From positions 1-64,000 of the forward strand of contig JAFXCQ010000004.1 of NCBI GenBank assembly GCA_017521425.1: DNA of 64,000 bases, in the 5' to 3' direction. The notes under the pieces were generated by a model that was not told where the DNA came from, searched no databases, and worked only from the letters and a program-made list of their open reading frames with translations. This document shows positions 1 to 9,030 of this stretch, one piece after another (position 1 is the first letter of the stretch; each line of letters begins with the position of its first letter). The position numbers and the translations under genes were made by a program. The stretch is from Clostridia bacterium (lineage in GTDB: Bacteria; Bacillota; Clostridia; Oscillospirales; Acutalibacteraceae).

Positions 1-141
1 CGAATTTTCTTTGAAAATTCGACTATAATCCTTTCAATGACTGTAATGCAAAATTGTGTTTATGAAAAACAATTTTGCTAAAAGCCGATAAAATCGGCTT
101 TTACGAAACGCAACTGCGTTTCGACTAATTACAATCATTAT
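1..141 (-). repeat. Multi-hairpin MITE-like element, copy 1 (cut by window edge)
   Basis: The reverse complement of this stretch matches 12468-12609 with a single visible mismatch. It contains four consecutive short hairpins with unrelated stems, including CGAAACGCAACTGCGTTTCG and a hairpin with AAAAGCCGAT/ATCGGCTTTT arms. The right end (about 121-141) is the same terminal inverted repeat seen in the complete copy. The element ends inside the helix-turn-helix coding part of a MerR gene. The rest lies left of the window. Confidence 0.85.
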
Positions 142-807
142 TACGATGAAATAGGATTACTAAAACCCGCCTCAGTCGACAAATTTACAGGTTATCGTTT
201 TTACGATAAAAAATCACTTCTTCGTATGCAGGAGATTCTCTTTTACCGTGAACTTGATTTTTCTTTAAAAAGCATTGATAAGATTTTATCATCCCCGAAT
301 TATGACAAAGAAAAGGCACTTGCCGAACAGAAAAAGCTTCTTTTAATTAAAAAAGAACGATTAGAAAGACTTATTTCTGCTATTGACAGAGCTAAAAAAG
401 GAGAAAATGTTATGAATGTATTTGATAACAGTGAATTTGAAAATTACAAACAAGAAGTAAAAGAAAAGTGGGGCGAAACTGACGCATACAAAGAACACAA
501 AGAAAAAACAAAAGATTACGGGAAAGAGAAGTGGAATAATCTTTCTGAAAAAATGAATGATATTATGGCAGAGTTCTCAGTATGTATGAAAAATGGTGAA
601 GGTCCTGATTCTGATAATGCACAGAGCCTTGTAAAAATGTTACAGAACCACATCACTGAAAATTACTACCATTGCTCAAACGAGATTTTAATGGGTTTAG
701 GTCAGATGTATATAGCAGACGAAAGATTTAAAAATAACATTGATAAAAATGGCGAGGGTACTGCTGAATTTATCAGCAAAGCAATTGAGATATATTGTAG
801 ATATTAA
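136..807 (+). pseudogene. MerR-family TipAS-type regulator, 5' end removed by repeat insertion
   Basis: In-frame sequence from 136 reads HYYDEIGLLKPASVDKFTGY, the second half of a MerR DNA-binding domain. It is followed by the dimerisation helix and a C-terminal TipAS drug-recognition domain (a W-G-x-T-D-AY-type motif; the end of the protein reads GTAEFISKAIEIYCRY). The first roughly 15-18 residues, including the first helix and start codon, are replaced by the repeat element. An in-frame stop lies at 79-81, and no ATG, GTG or TTG occurs between 82 and 226. Translation from ATG 226 would give 193 residues without a DNA-binding domain. MerR/TipAS proteins normally sense thiopeptide-like or other drugs and activate efflux genes. 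This copy is either dead or makes an isolated ligand-binding domain. The missing 5' end may survive left of the window. Confidence 0.8.
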
Positions 808-858
808 AGGAAAGAGGCTGTGAAAAAAGCGCAGACCGTATAAAACCAGATATAGCAA

Positions 859-898
859 GAGGTTCTGTAGGTTTAATAAGCCTATAGAACCCCTTTTT
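859..898 (+). terminator. Rho-independent terminator after the MerR remnant
   Basis: GGTTCTGTAGG and CCTATAGAACC form an 11-bp stem (one G-T pair) around a short loop, followed by TTTTT on the plus strand. Confidence 0.7.
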
Positions 899-1057
899 AA
901 AATATATAACATCTAAAATTGATGAAAAATATGTTTTATACTACGAACAAACTTCGCCACTCGACGTACCCTTGTACGCCTTCGGGCAAGCAAAACCAAG
1001 TCTGAAGCCTTGATTTTGCTCAGTTTGTCCGTTCTGCATCTTTTTCCCTATCCCCTG
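899..1057. other. Intergenic stretch with a chain of small hairpins
   Basis: No gene seen. Small hairpins follow one another: CGAACAAACTTCG, GTACCCTTGTAC, GCCTTCGGGC, and a longer one with arms GCAAAACCAAG and CTTGATTTTGC. An outer near-match (ACGAACAAAC near 943 and GTTTGTCCGT near 1024) could enclose them all. It may be another hairpin-rich repeat element. I found no second copy in the window. Confidence 0.4.
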
Positions 1058-1102
1058 AAAAATTGGCTGTAAAAAACTTGCGTTTTTTACAGCCAATTTT
1101 TT
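1058..1102. terminator. Strong terminator at the end of the pot operon
   Basis: A long near-perfect stem (AATTGGCTGTAAAAAA and its complement) with A and T tracts on both sides lies just downstream of potD on the minus strand. It could act in both directions. Confidence 0.8.
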
Positions 1103-1116
1103 CTGTTTCTTATTTC

Positions 1117-2319
1117 CTAATCATAATATCTTTCTCGTTTTTTCTTTTGAACAACCTTAAATATTGCAAAAGCAACAACTAAAACAAAAGTAACTGAAAG
1201 ACCAATGTAAGCATCAATGTTTGTATTACCTTCAACCTTCAATTCGCTCCAGAGTTGTGACATATAGTTCTGTATGTCATAGCTGAGATTCTCAAAGCTT
1301 TCGGTTTTTGGTGTTTCACTTTCATCAGGGTAGAGAACCGGTTCGCCTTTTAAGTCATAATCATCTGACTCTAAAACGAGTGCGTGTGGTGATGCGTAAC
1401 AAATCCAGTTTGCGTTTGCAACCGCGATTTCTTCTTCTAACATAAAGTTAATATAAAGCTCTGCGGCTTCTTTATTTTCGGCAGTTTTCGGAATACACAT
1501 AGCATCTACAAAATAGTTAACACCCTCTTTAGGGTAAACAAATGCTAAATCCGGGTTAACATCTGCCATTGTAAGGTAGTCGCCTGCGTAATACGGAGCA
1601 AAAGCCGCTTCGCCACCTTCCATTTTGTTATAAACTTCATCCATAACATAAGAAGAAACGAGTGGTCTTTGTTCTTTTAAAAGTTCAATTGCTTTATCCC
1701 AATCTTTAGTGTCATGAGTGTTTACACTCTGACCTAAAAGAAACTGTGCAATTCCGAATGCATCTCGCGGGTTATTGAACATTAAAATTTCGCCCTTGTA
1801 CTTTTCGTTCCAGAGAATTGACCAACTGTCCACTTCATCATCTACCATAGTAGTATTGTAAATTAAACCAACCATACCAACAGTATAAGGAACGGTGTAT
1901 TTGTTTTCAGGGTCATAAAAAAGATTTTTATATTTCGGAAGAATGTATTTGTAGTTAGGGATATTTGAATAATCAAGTTCCACCAACATTTCTTCTTCAA
2001 TAAGTTTTGCAATCATATAATCTGACGGAATAACTATATCGTAATTAGCACCGCCACTCTGAAGCTTGTTGTACATATTTTCATTACTTTCAAATGTGGT
2101 GTAATTCACTTTTATTCCGTATCTTTTTGTGAATTCTTTATTTACATCTAAAGAACCCTCTGAACCATCAGAAATATATTCACCCCAGTTATAAACATTT
2201 ATAGAGGTGCCTTTTAAATGAGAATAATCTTTTTCTTCATTTTCTGCAAAGCAAACAGGTGACAAGGTGCTTAAAAGAATTGTAAAAACAAAAAGAACTG
2301 CTAAAAGTTTTTTCTTCAT
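1117..2319 (-). CDS. potD: Spermidine/putrescine ABC transporter substrate-binding protein with C-terminal membrane anchor
   Basis: Extracytoplasmic polyamine receptor of the PotABCD importer. The N-terminal signal peptide (about residues 1-25) ends CFA-EN. The mature part carries the PotD/PotF-type opening NVYNWGEYI and later DIVIPSDYMI. I see no good lipobox cysteine. Instead the last 33 residues hold one hydrophobic segment (IGLSVTFVLVVAFAIFKVV) followed by a basic tail (QKKKRERYYD), which would anchor the receptor from the C-terminus. The start at 2319 (MKKKLLAVLF) is chosen because a GGGGGTG ribosome site lies 6-7 bases upstream. A longer upstream reading frame overlaps potC and lacks a site. 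Last gene of the potA-potB-potC-potD operon. Annotation is secure; anchoring is inferred from sequence. Confidence 0.93.
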   Translation of the reverse strand: MKKKLLAVLFVFTILLSTLSPVCFAENEEKDYSHLKGTSINVYNWGEYISDGSEGSLDVNKEFTKRYGIKVNYTTFESNENMYNKLQSGGANYDIVIPSDYMIAKLIEEEMLVELDYSNIPNYKYILPKYKNLFYDPENKYTVPYTVGMVGLIYNTTMVDDEVDSWSILWNEKYKGEILMFNNPRDAFGIAQFLLGQSVNTHDTKDWDKAIELLKEQRPLVSSYVMDEVYNKMEGGEAAFAPYYAGDYLTMADVNPDLAFVYPKEGVNYFVDAMCIPKTAENKEAAELYINFMLEEEIAVANANWICYASPHALVLESDDYDLKGEPVLYPDESETPKTESFENLSYDIQNYMSQLWSELKVEGNTNIDAYIGLSVTFVLVVAFAIFKVVQKKKRERYYD

Positions 2320-2320
2320 T

Positions 2321-3145
2321 TTAAGCACCCCCTTTTTTGCTCTTTTTCTTGCCTTCACTTCTTGCAGTAATAATATTAGAAACTACAAGTAACACAAGAA
2401 TTGCAAGGAAAATAAGGGTTGAAAGTGCGTACATATCTGGTGTAACACGCTTTTTAGTCATCGAGAAAATTCTTATTGGAAGTGTTTGTGACGTTGTACC
2501 ACTTACAAAATAACTTATAATGAAATCATCAACAGAAAGTGTGAATGCCATCATAAGACCTGAAATAATACCGGGCATAATTTGTGGTAACACGACTTTA
2601 AAAAATGACTGAATCGGTGTACAACCCAAATCCTGTGCCGCTTCAGACAAGTGAATATCGGTTTGTCTGAGTTTTGGAAGAACATTTAAAATTACATAAG
2701 GCAACTGGAATGTAACGTGGGCAATTGTAAGAGTAGTAAAACCTAATGTACCGGTTTTGCCAAAAAGTGCGCCAATAAACACAAACAAAAGCATCATTGA
2801 AATACCTGTAACAATATCAGGATTCATCATAGGAATGTTTGTTGTTGTTAAAGTTGCTTGTTTGAACCATTTTAACTTGTAATTGTTAATAGCAATTGCC
2901 GCCGCGGTACCCATAACGGTAGAAACGACCGCCGAAACAACTGCAACAATTACCGTATTTTTGAATGCTTCAAGTGTCGCGGTATCTCTGAAAATTTCTT
3001 CGTACCATCTTAAAGAGAAGCCCTCAAAAACTGCGGTGCTTTTGCCTGAATTGAAACTGAAAAGAATAAGCACTGCAATTGGTGCGTAAAGAAATCCAAA
3101 AACAAGAACAGGGTAAATTTTTGAAAAGAGAGATTTTTTCTTCAT
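2321..3145 (-). CDS. potC: Spermidine/putrescine ABC transporter permease
   Basis: Second membrane permease of the polyamine importer, 274 residues with about six hydrophobic segments. The cytoplasmic coupling (EAA) loop is visible as SEAAQDLGCTPIQSFFKVVLP, where the permease contacts the PotA ATPase. It overlaps the start of potC's partner potB by 4 bases (ATGA-type junction at 3142-3145) and ends 2 bases before potD's start, so the genes are translationally coupled. Length and topology are usual for PotC. The PotC assignment over PotB rests on position and on similarity to the shorter family member. Confidence 0.93.
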   Translation of the reverse strand: MKKKSLFSKIYPVLVFGFLYAPIAVLILFSFNSGKSTAVFEGFSLRWYEEIFRDTATLEAFKNTVIVAVVSAVVSTVMGTAAAIAINNYKLKWFKQATLTTTNIPMMNPDIVTGISMMLLFVFIGALFGKTGTLGFTTLTIAHVTFQLPYVILNVLPKLRQTDIHLSEAAQDLGCTPIQSFFKVVLPQIMPGIISGLMMAFTLSVDDFIISYFVSGTTSQTLPIRIFSMTKKRVTPDMYALSTLIFLAILVLLVVSNIITARSEGKKKSKKGGA

Positions 3146-4029
3146 ATAATAACCTCCCCATCATCATCTGAAAACTTGTTCATAACTGCAAGACAAATGA
3201 AAATTAAAATCATAAGCACAAATGAAAGAGATGCGCCGAGGTGGAAGTTATTAGCAGTCTGGAACTGTGTTTCAATAATGTCACCAATGAGTGTTGTACC
3301 TGTACCGCCGAGCTTCTGAGAAATATAAAATGTACTTACAGATGGCACAAAAACCATAGTAAAACCAGAAACAACGCCCGGAAGACTTAACGGAATTGTT
3401 ATATTTTTAAATACTTGTACTTTATTACAACCTAAATCCTGTGCCGCCTCAATAAGAGAACGGTCCATTTTTAAAATAACAGTGTAAATAGGTAAAATCA
3501 TATAAGGAAGGAAATTGTAAACCATACCTAAAACAACCGCACCACGGGTATTTATTAAATGAATCGGTTCAAATGGTTTTTTTAATCCTCCACCTAAAAT
3601 TTTCACAGCTTCATCAAGAATTACATACGCTCCCTCTAAAACTGAATTTAAAGTTGTAGTTAAAAATCCATTATCTTCTAAAATAGTCATCCAAGAATAT
3701 GTTCTTAAAAGAAAATTCATCCACATAGGAAGCATTATGAGCATCATCATTATCTTCTGACGATTTTCGCCTGAATTTGCAATAATATATGCTAATGGAT
3801 AAGCAATAACGAGAGAAATAACTGTTGCTAAAAGTCCTAACCAGATTGAAAGCAAAAATGTGTCAGTGTATTTCCCTATTTCTAACATATTATCGAATGT
3901 GAATGCACCCGTTGCATCTGTAAATGCATAATAAGCAACCATACCAATCGGGACAATTATAAAAAGAACTGCCCAAAGGATATAAGGTGCGCCTATTACA
4001 CGGGATAAAAGGGTAGATTTTTTACCCAT
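3142..4029 (-). CDS. potB: Spermidine/putrescine ABC transporter permease
   Basis: First membrane permease of the polyamine importer, 295 residues, with an N-terminal transmembrane helix (about 13-33) and roughly five more. The EAA coupling motif reads IEAAQDLGCNKVQVFKNITI. It pairs with PotC to form the channel above a PotA dimer. It follows potA by 17 bases with a GGGGGTG ribosome site directly before ATG. The acidic C-terminus (NKFSDDDGEVII) is cytoplasmic by prediction. Confidence 0.93.
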   Translation of the reverse strand: MGKKSTLLSRVIGAPYILWAVLFIIVPIGMVAYYAFTDATGAFTFDNMLEIGKYTDTFLLSIWLGLLATVISLVIAYPLAYIIANSGENRQKIMMMLIMLPMWMNFLLRTYSWMTILEDNGFLTTTLNSVLEGAYVILDEAVKILGGGLKKPFEPIHLINTRGAVVLGMVYNFLPYMILPIYTVILKMDRSLIEAAQDLGCNKVQVFKNITIPLSLPGVVSGFTMVFVPSVSTFYISQKLGGTGTTLIGDIIETQFQTANNFHLGASLSFVLMILIFICLAVMNKFSDDDGEVII

Positions 4030-4046
4030 AGGAACACCCCCACTTA

Positions 4047-5177
4047 TTATTCTTCGTCATCCTCATAAACAGTAGCGTCTGAAAGTTCATCAAATTCTTC
4101 ACTGAATGAACTGTAATCGCCATATAAACCTGAATATTCAGATTTTTTCATAATATGGATTGCATCAGGTTCAATAACAAGACCTATTGTAGAGCCGACC
4201 TCCTGATAATCAGTAGATTGAATCATCCACTTAAAACCTTTGATTTCTACAATGATTTCGTAATGAACACCTTTAAATGTTATAGATGTTACTTTACCTG
4301 AAATCATACCATCTTCTGCTTTAACTATATCAACGTCTTCAGGACGTACCACAACGTCAACTTCTTCGTCAACGCCGAAACCTTTATCAAGACATTTGAA
4401 TTTATTACCTGCCATTTCAACCCAGAAGTCTGCTCTCATAACACCTTCAATAATGTTACTTTCGCCAATGAAATCTGCAACGAAAGCATTTTTAGGCTCA
4501 TTGTAAATATCAAGTGGTGTGCCGATTTGCTGAATTTTACCACCATTCATAACAACAATTGTGTCTGACATAGAAAGGGCTTCTTCCTGGTCGTGAGTAA
4601 CATAAATGAATGTTATGCCAAGGCGTTTTTGTATATTTTTAAGTTCAACCTGCATATCTTTACGAAGCTTTAAATCCAATGCACCAAGTGGCTCGTCAAG
4701 AAGTAAAATTTTTGGTTTCACTGCAAGAGCGCGGGCAATTGCAACACGCTGTTGCTGACCACCTGAAAGAGAAGAAATATTTCTTCTTTCAAAGCCCTTT
4801 AAGTTTACTAAAGAGAGCATTTCTGTAACAGTTTCTTTAATTTCTTTTTCAGATGTTTTCTGAAGTCTTAAACCGAATGCTATATTTTCGTAAACATTGA
4901 GATGCGGAAAAAGTGCATATCTCTGGAAAATAGTATTAAGCTGTCTTTTGTGCGGTGGTACGTCATTTATAACTTTACCGTCAAAAATAACCTCACCCGA
5001 ATCCGGTTGCAAAAATCCCGCAATAATTCTGAGTGTGGTTGTTTTACCGCAACCTGAAGGACCGAGAAATGTTATAAACTCTTTATCTCGGATGTACAGG
5101 TTCATATTATCAATAATTTTTTCTTCGTCAAAGCTGATTGAAATATTTTTAAGCTTGATAATCTCGTTGTTTGCCAA
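4047..5177 (-). CDS. potA: Spermidine/putrescine ABC transporter ATP-binding protein
   Basis: ATPase of the polyamine importer, 376 residues. Walker [10 protein letters not shown] is at 39-47, Q-loop [10 protein letters not shown] follows, then signature LSGGQQQR and Walker B ILLLDEP. The D-loop (GALD) and H-loop (VTHDQEEAL) are intact. The C-terminal third (from about 240) is the TOBE/MOP-like regulatory domain typical of PotA/MalK proteins, ending in an acidic tail. First gene of the operon, behind a near-consensus promoter at 5228-5256 and an AAAGGGG ribosome site. Confidence 0.95.
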   Translation of the reverse strand: MANNEIIKLKNISISFDEEKIIDNMNLYIRDKEFITFLGPSGCGKTTTLRIIAGFLQPDSGEVIFDGKVINDVPPHKRQLNTIFQRYALFPHLNVYENIAFGLRLQKTSEKEIKETVTEMLSLVNLKGFERRNISSLSGGQQQRVAIARALAVKPKILLLDEPLGALDLKLRKDMQVELKNIQKRLGITFIYVTHDQEEALSMSDTIVVMNGGKIQQIGTPLDIYNEPKNAFVADFIGESNIIEGVMRADFWVEMAGNKFKCLDKGFGVDEEVDVVVRPEDVDIVKAEDGMISGKVTSITFKGVHYEIIVEIKGFKWMIQSTDYQEVGSTIGLVIEPDAIHIMKKSEYSGLYGDYSSFSEEFDELSDATVYEDDEE

Positions 5178-5227
5178 TTATGCAACCCCTTTCCGCAATC
5201 TGTAAATACTAAAAGAATGCATAATTA

Positions 5228-5256
5228 AATATATATATATTTAATTAAAAAGTCAA
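5228..5256 (-). promoter_or_regulatory. SigA-type promoter of potABCD
   Basis: On the minus strand TTGACT, 17-base spacer, TATATT, about 50 bases before potA's start. Confidence 0.65.
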
Positions 5257-5274
5257 TATAATTTGTCGAAAAAG

Positions 5275-5303
5275 TTGAATGAAAAGTAATAATATGTTAA
5301 AAT
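5275..5303 (+). promoter_or_regulatory. SigA-type promoter of the FkbM methyltransferase gene
   Basis: TTGAAT, 17-base spacer, TAAAAT, about 40 bases before the ATG at 5345. It is divergent from the pot promoter. Confidence 0.55.
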
Positions 5304-5344
5304 AAATTAAAATTTATGAATAAATATCCAAAAAGGACTATGAT

Positions 5345-6400
5345 ATGCTACAATTTGACATTGAAAAATTAAGCGTCTGGGAATTTTTACAGAACACAAA
5401 AGAACCTATAATTATGTACGGTACGGGTAACGGTGCAGACAAGGTTTTTGAGGTATTTAATGAGCTTAATATTAAAGTTACAGGAGTTACTGCAAGTGAC
5501 GGCTTTGTAAGAGACAGATATTTTCATAACTTTAAGGTTACACCAATTAGTGAATATCTTGAAAAATATGAAAAATTTACTGTAGTTGTAACCTTTGGTT
5601 CTTCACGATCTGAGGTTATTGAAAATATTAAAAATTTAGCAGAAAAGCAAACCGTTTTAGTCCCTTGTGTGCCTGTTACTGGTAACGAGATTTTTGATAG
5701 ATGCTTTTTAGAAGAAAACGAAGAAAAACTTAATAAAGCATTTTCACTTTTAGCAGATGAAAAATCAAAAGAAGTCTTTAAAAATTATGTAAATTTTCAG
5801 TTCAGCGGAAAGCTCAAATATCTTTTCAGTATGGAAAGTGATATTTCTGATGCTTTTAACGATTATTTGCGATTAAGTGAAAATGAAAGTTTTATTGATA
5901 TTGGTGCTTATCGCGGTGATACAGTAGAACAGTTTTTAAAATTTACAAATGGGAAACACAAAAATATTTTAGCAATAGAACCTGACCGCAAAACATATAA
6001 AAAATTAGTTGCAAATTACGAAAATTTAAAGAACTTTGAAGCGCTTAACGGTGCGGTTACAAATATTGATGGCGTTGTAGAATTTTCAAGTGTTGCAGGT
6101 AGGCAGTCAACCATTGGCCGCGGGGTAGAAATTCCTGCATTTACGCTTAATAAATTATCAGAAAAATTTGTACCGACTTACATAAAAATAGATGCAGAAG
6201 GTGCAGAACTTGATATTTTAAATGGTGGCGAAAAAATTATAAGTGAATTTAAGCCTAAAATCAAAATTGCTACCTATCACAAAAATCGTGATATTTTTGA
6301 AATTCCAATTTTATTAAATAAATTAAATGAAAATTATAAAATTTATATGTGTCACCACCCCTATATTCCTGCGTGGGATACTGATTTTTATTGTGTGTAG
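5345..6400 (+). CDS. FkbM-family SAM-dependent methyltransferase
   Basis: 351-residue protein. Residues 1-120 resemble a small nucleotide-binding fold (IIMYGTGNGADKVF near 22-35, VVVTFGSS near 80-86) that often precedes FkbM domains in sugar-modifying enzymes. Residues about 180-350 are the methyltransferase: SAM-binding motif FIDIGAYRGDT at 183-193, acidic motif ILAIEPDRKTY, and the family motif YIKIDAEGAELDIL. FkbM enzymes methylate hydroxyls on sugars or secondary metabolites. The substrate here is unknown. The ribosome site AAAAGGA is close to the ATG. The next gene, another methyltransferase, begins 33 bases downstream, so they are probably co-transcribed. Confidence 0.85.
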   Translation: MLQFDIEKLSVWEFLQNTKEPIIMYGTGNGADKVFEVFNELNIKVTGVTASDGFVRDRYFHNFKVTPISEYLEKYEKFTVVVTFGSSRSEVIENIKNLAEKQTVLVPCVPVTGNEIFDRCFLEENEEKLNKAFSLLADEKSKEVFKNYVNFQFSGKLKYLFSMESDISDAFNDYLRLSENESFIDIGAYRGDTVEQFLKFTNGKHKNILAIEPDRKTYKKLVANYENLKNFEALNGAVTNIDGVVEFSSVAGRQSTIGRGVEIPAFTLNKLSEKFVPTYIKIDAEGAELDILNGGEKIISEFKPKIKIATYHKNRDIFEIPILLNKLNENYKIYMCHHPYIPAWDTDFYCV

Positions 6401-6433
6401 AGTGGTTTTTTACTCACTCTGAAGGAGTATAAA

Positions 6434-7576
6434 ATGGAAGAAATAAAGCAACTTATATTAAACGAACGAGAAAACATCATTAAAATTTCTGTCAGTTCAC
6501 CATTCTCAAAAAACGAGGAATTTAACAAAATTACGATAAGACCCATAAATATAAAAAACAAGCCGTGTTTTCAGGCAGAAAGATTCAAAAATAATCAGGT
6601 TTTTCACCTTAATATGTCAAACACAGAGTTTTCAGCTTTTTTAGAAAATATTTTTAAAAAATATGCTCAAATCTGTGTTTTTAAGAGTGGTGTTACTGTT
6701 ACCTTTGCTATTTCAAAAAATGGTAACATCAAAACAAGTGAAAGCAAGAATAATTTGCAAATAAAACAAAAAAATACTGAAAACAACCGACAAAAAGAAT
6801 ACATTTTCAACGAGGGTGAAAACATACCTCCTCTCGTCGATTTAGGTGTATTTACAAGTGACTTTAAGATTGTTAAAAGTAAGTATGATAAATTTAAACA
6901 AATCAATCGGTTTATCGAGATTGTAAACGATGCTTTTGTGAACGATACAAAAGAAAGCATTACCATTCTTGATTTTGGTTGTGGTAAGAGTTATTTAACA
7001 TTTATTATTTATTATTACTTCAGAGAAATAAAAAAGAAAAATGTAAAAATTATTGGCTACGACCTAAAAAAAGATGTTGTTGAAAACTGCAATAAAATTG
7101 CAGAAAAATACGGTTATGATAATTTAAAATTTGTTGTCAGCGATGTTACAAAAGATATGCTTTACAGAGAGCCAATTGATATGGTAATTTCTTTACACGC
7201 GTGTGACACCGCAACTGATTTTGCGCTCAATTACGCTATTCAGAAAAATGTAAAATACATTTTCTCTGTTCCTTGTTGTCAGCACGAAATTAACAAATCA
7301 ATAAAAAAGGGTGGCGATTTTGACATTCTTTTAAAACACGGACTTATCAAAGAAAGAATGTCTGCACTTCTTACCGACTCAATAAGAGCGGGTATTTTAG
7401 AAGATATGGGTTACAGCGTTGATGTTCTCGAATTTGTTGATTTTTCTCATTCACCAAAGAACATAATGTTAAGAGCAAAAAAGACTAAAAAAGAAAGCGA
7501 TAAAAACAGAAGTCAGATAAAAGAATTACAAGAAAGATATAATTTCACACAAACTTTATATGATTTAACAAAATAA
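6434..7576 (+). CDS. SAM-dependent methyltransferase, Methyltransf_32-like
   Basis: 380 residues. The N-terminal 130 residues are charged and not recognised. The methyltransferase fold begins near 175 with ITILDFGCGKSYLTF (SAM site at 181-188), then IIGYDLKK and the characteristic SLHACDTATD near 245, followed by a cysteine pair in SVPCCQHEI. This arrangement is that of a family of cytosolic methyltransferases (PF13679) related to eukaryotic METTL25/Trm13-type enzymes. The bacterial substrate is not established to my knowledge, but RNA is plausible. GAAGGAG ribosome site; second gene of the pair with the FkbM enzyme. Confidence 0.75.
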   Translation: MEEIKQLILNERENIIKISVSSPFSKNEEFNKITIRPINIKNKPCFQAERFKNNQVFHLNMSNTEFSAFLENIFKKYAQICVFKSGVTVTFAISKNGNIKTSESKNNLQIKQKNTENNRQKEYIFNEGENIPPLVDLGVFTSDFKIVKSKYDKFKQINRFIEIVNDAFVNDTKESITILDFGCGKSYLTFIIYYYFREIKKKNVKIIGYDLKKDVVENCNKIAEKYGYDNLKFVVSDVTKDMLYREPIDMVISLHACDTATDFALNYAIQKNVKYIFSVPCCQHEINKSIKKGGDFDILLKHGLIKERMSALLTDSIRAGILEDMGYSVDVLEFVDFSHSPKNIMLRAKKTKKESDKNRSQIKELQERYNFTQTLYDLTK

Positions 7577-7580
7577 ATAA

Positions 7581-7611
7581 AAACCCGTGATTTTTTGAAA
7601 AATCACGGGTT
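7581..7611. terminator. Bidirectional terminator
   Basis: AACCCGTGATTTTT / AAAAATCACGGGTT stem with A-rich and T-rich flanks between convergent genes. Confidence 0.8.
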
Positions 7612-7617
7612 CTATTT

Positions 7618-9027
7618 TTATTTGTCACCATATTTTCTTCTTTTAATGCTTCCCCATTGGCTTTTATTTTTTCTGAAACCAAACATTGCGCCAATTTTAA
7701 TTATTGTCATAATCTGACGATACCCTAAATTATCTACAACAGCAAAGAATAACAACTTTAAAACATCTCGCAATTTAGGATATTTACCGAAAATATTTTC
7801 TTCTAAAAGCAATGAACCTACTGACAGGATTGTTCCGTAAAGAAGCCCTAATAAATAGAACCCAAGCATAAATTTTACATCAAGAATCCCGAGTACCCAT
7901 GACAAAGGAATGAAGAAATACCCAAGCATTTCTATAATTGGTCCAATAAAGTCAAAGAAACAGAAATATGGTAAAGTCATCATACCTATCTTTTTATATT
8001 TTGGATTAAGTATCATATCTTTATGTTTTAATAGTGTATCTGCAAGACCTATGTGCCAACGCTTTCTCTGTTTTATTAAATCTTTTAAGTTATCTGGTGG
8101 TTGTGTCCAACAAACAGGGTCAGGCATAAATCTTATAGTAGAACCAAGATTTTTCTGAAAACTGTTTTTATGAAGTTTTACAACTAATTCTATATCTTCA
8201 CCAATACATTTAGGTGTATAACCGCCTACATCAATAACTGCCTGTTTTTTAAATGCACCAAAAGCACCTGAAATTATAAGGAGTGTACCCATTTCATTAA
8301 GTGCAATTCTGCCTGTTAAAAAGTCTCTTAAATATTCATTTGTCTGAATTGTAAATAATGCGTTGCCTGTCAGAGCAACTGATTTTAATTTACCATTCTC
8401 AATTTCACAACCACTGTTTATACGTATAGTTCCACCAATTGCAACACAGTCAGGGTCATTCATAAATGAATAAACAATTCTTAAAAGTGATGTGTCTTCC
8501 AGTACACAGTCTGCATCAACCGAAACAAATACAGGGTATTGAGAAATATTTATACCCGCATTAAGAGCATCTGCTTTACCACCATTTTCTTTATCTACAA
8601 CAACTAAATTTATATGGTTTACAGAGCGGTAAACACCCTTAACCTTTTCTGTACTTATTGATACTTTAAAAGGCTCATTTATTTCGACAAGATTGAATTC
8701 TTCAACAAGTTTTTTTAGTGTTTCATCTTTTGAACCATCATTTATAACTACAATTTCGTAATTGGGGTAATCTATTGAAAGAAGATTTTTTACAGTATCA
8801 CAAATTGTCTGTTCTTCGTTATATGCGGGAACCAAAACACTTATAGGTACAATATTTTCTGATTCAATAAATCGTGACGAAGTTGAATAATCAAGACTCT
8901 TTTTGTATTTTTTTAAACCTACAAATGCATAAAACAATTGTATAAGATATGTGACACTCACCACTACAACGTAACCAGCAGAGCATATATTAAAAAACAT
9001 AAAGATAGTTGAAACTACATCATTCAT
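7618..9027 (-). CDS. Processive family-2 glycosyltransferase, membrane bound
   Basis: 469 residues. One N-terminal membrane segment (about 8-38) is followed by a cytosolic GT-A catalytic domain, then at least three C-terminal membrane segments. Catalytic landmarks are VPAYNEEQ, NDGSKDET near 97, the DxD-type SVDADC near 169, GEDIEL, and the acceptor/processivity motif QRKRWH near 317 (a QxxRW variant). Length and layout match IcaA/BcsA/hyaluronan-synthase-type enzymes that build and export a polysaccharide. The sugar cannot be told from sequence. It is co-transcribed with the upstream HEAT-repeat membrane protein (3-base gap). No deacetylase or other export gene is adjacent. Confidence 0.85.
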   Translation of the reverse strand: MNDVVSTIFMFFNICSAGYVVVVSVTYLIQLFYAFVGLKKYKKSLDYSTSSRFIESENIVPISVLVPAYNEEQTICDTVKNLLSIDYPNYEIVVINDGSKDETLKKLVEEFNLVEINEPFKVSISTEKVKGVYRSVNHINLVVVDKENGGKADALNAGINISQYPVFVSVDADCVLEDTSLLRIVYSFMNDPDCVAIGGTIRINSGCEIENGKLKSVALTGNALFTIQTNEYLRDFLTGRIALNEMGTLLIISGAFGAFKKQAVIDVGGYTPKCIGEDIELVVKLHKNSFQKNLGSTIRFMPDPVCWTQPPDNLKDLIKQRKRWHIGLADTLLKHKDMILNPKYKKIGMMTLPYFCFFDFIGPIIEMLGYFFIPLSWVLGILDVKFMLGFYLLGLLYGTILSVGSLLLEENIFGKYPKLRDVLKLLFFAVVDNLGYRQIMTIIKIGAMFGFRKNKSQWGSIKRRKYGDK

Positions 9028-9030
9028 TTT

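Noticed and set aside
5178-5344. Riboswitch or leader RNA before potA
   Set aside because: The AT-rich stretch is explained by two divergent promoters; no structured RNA is visible.
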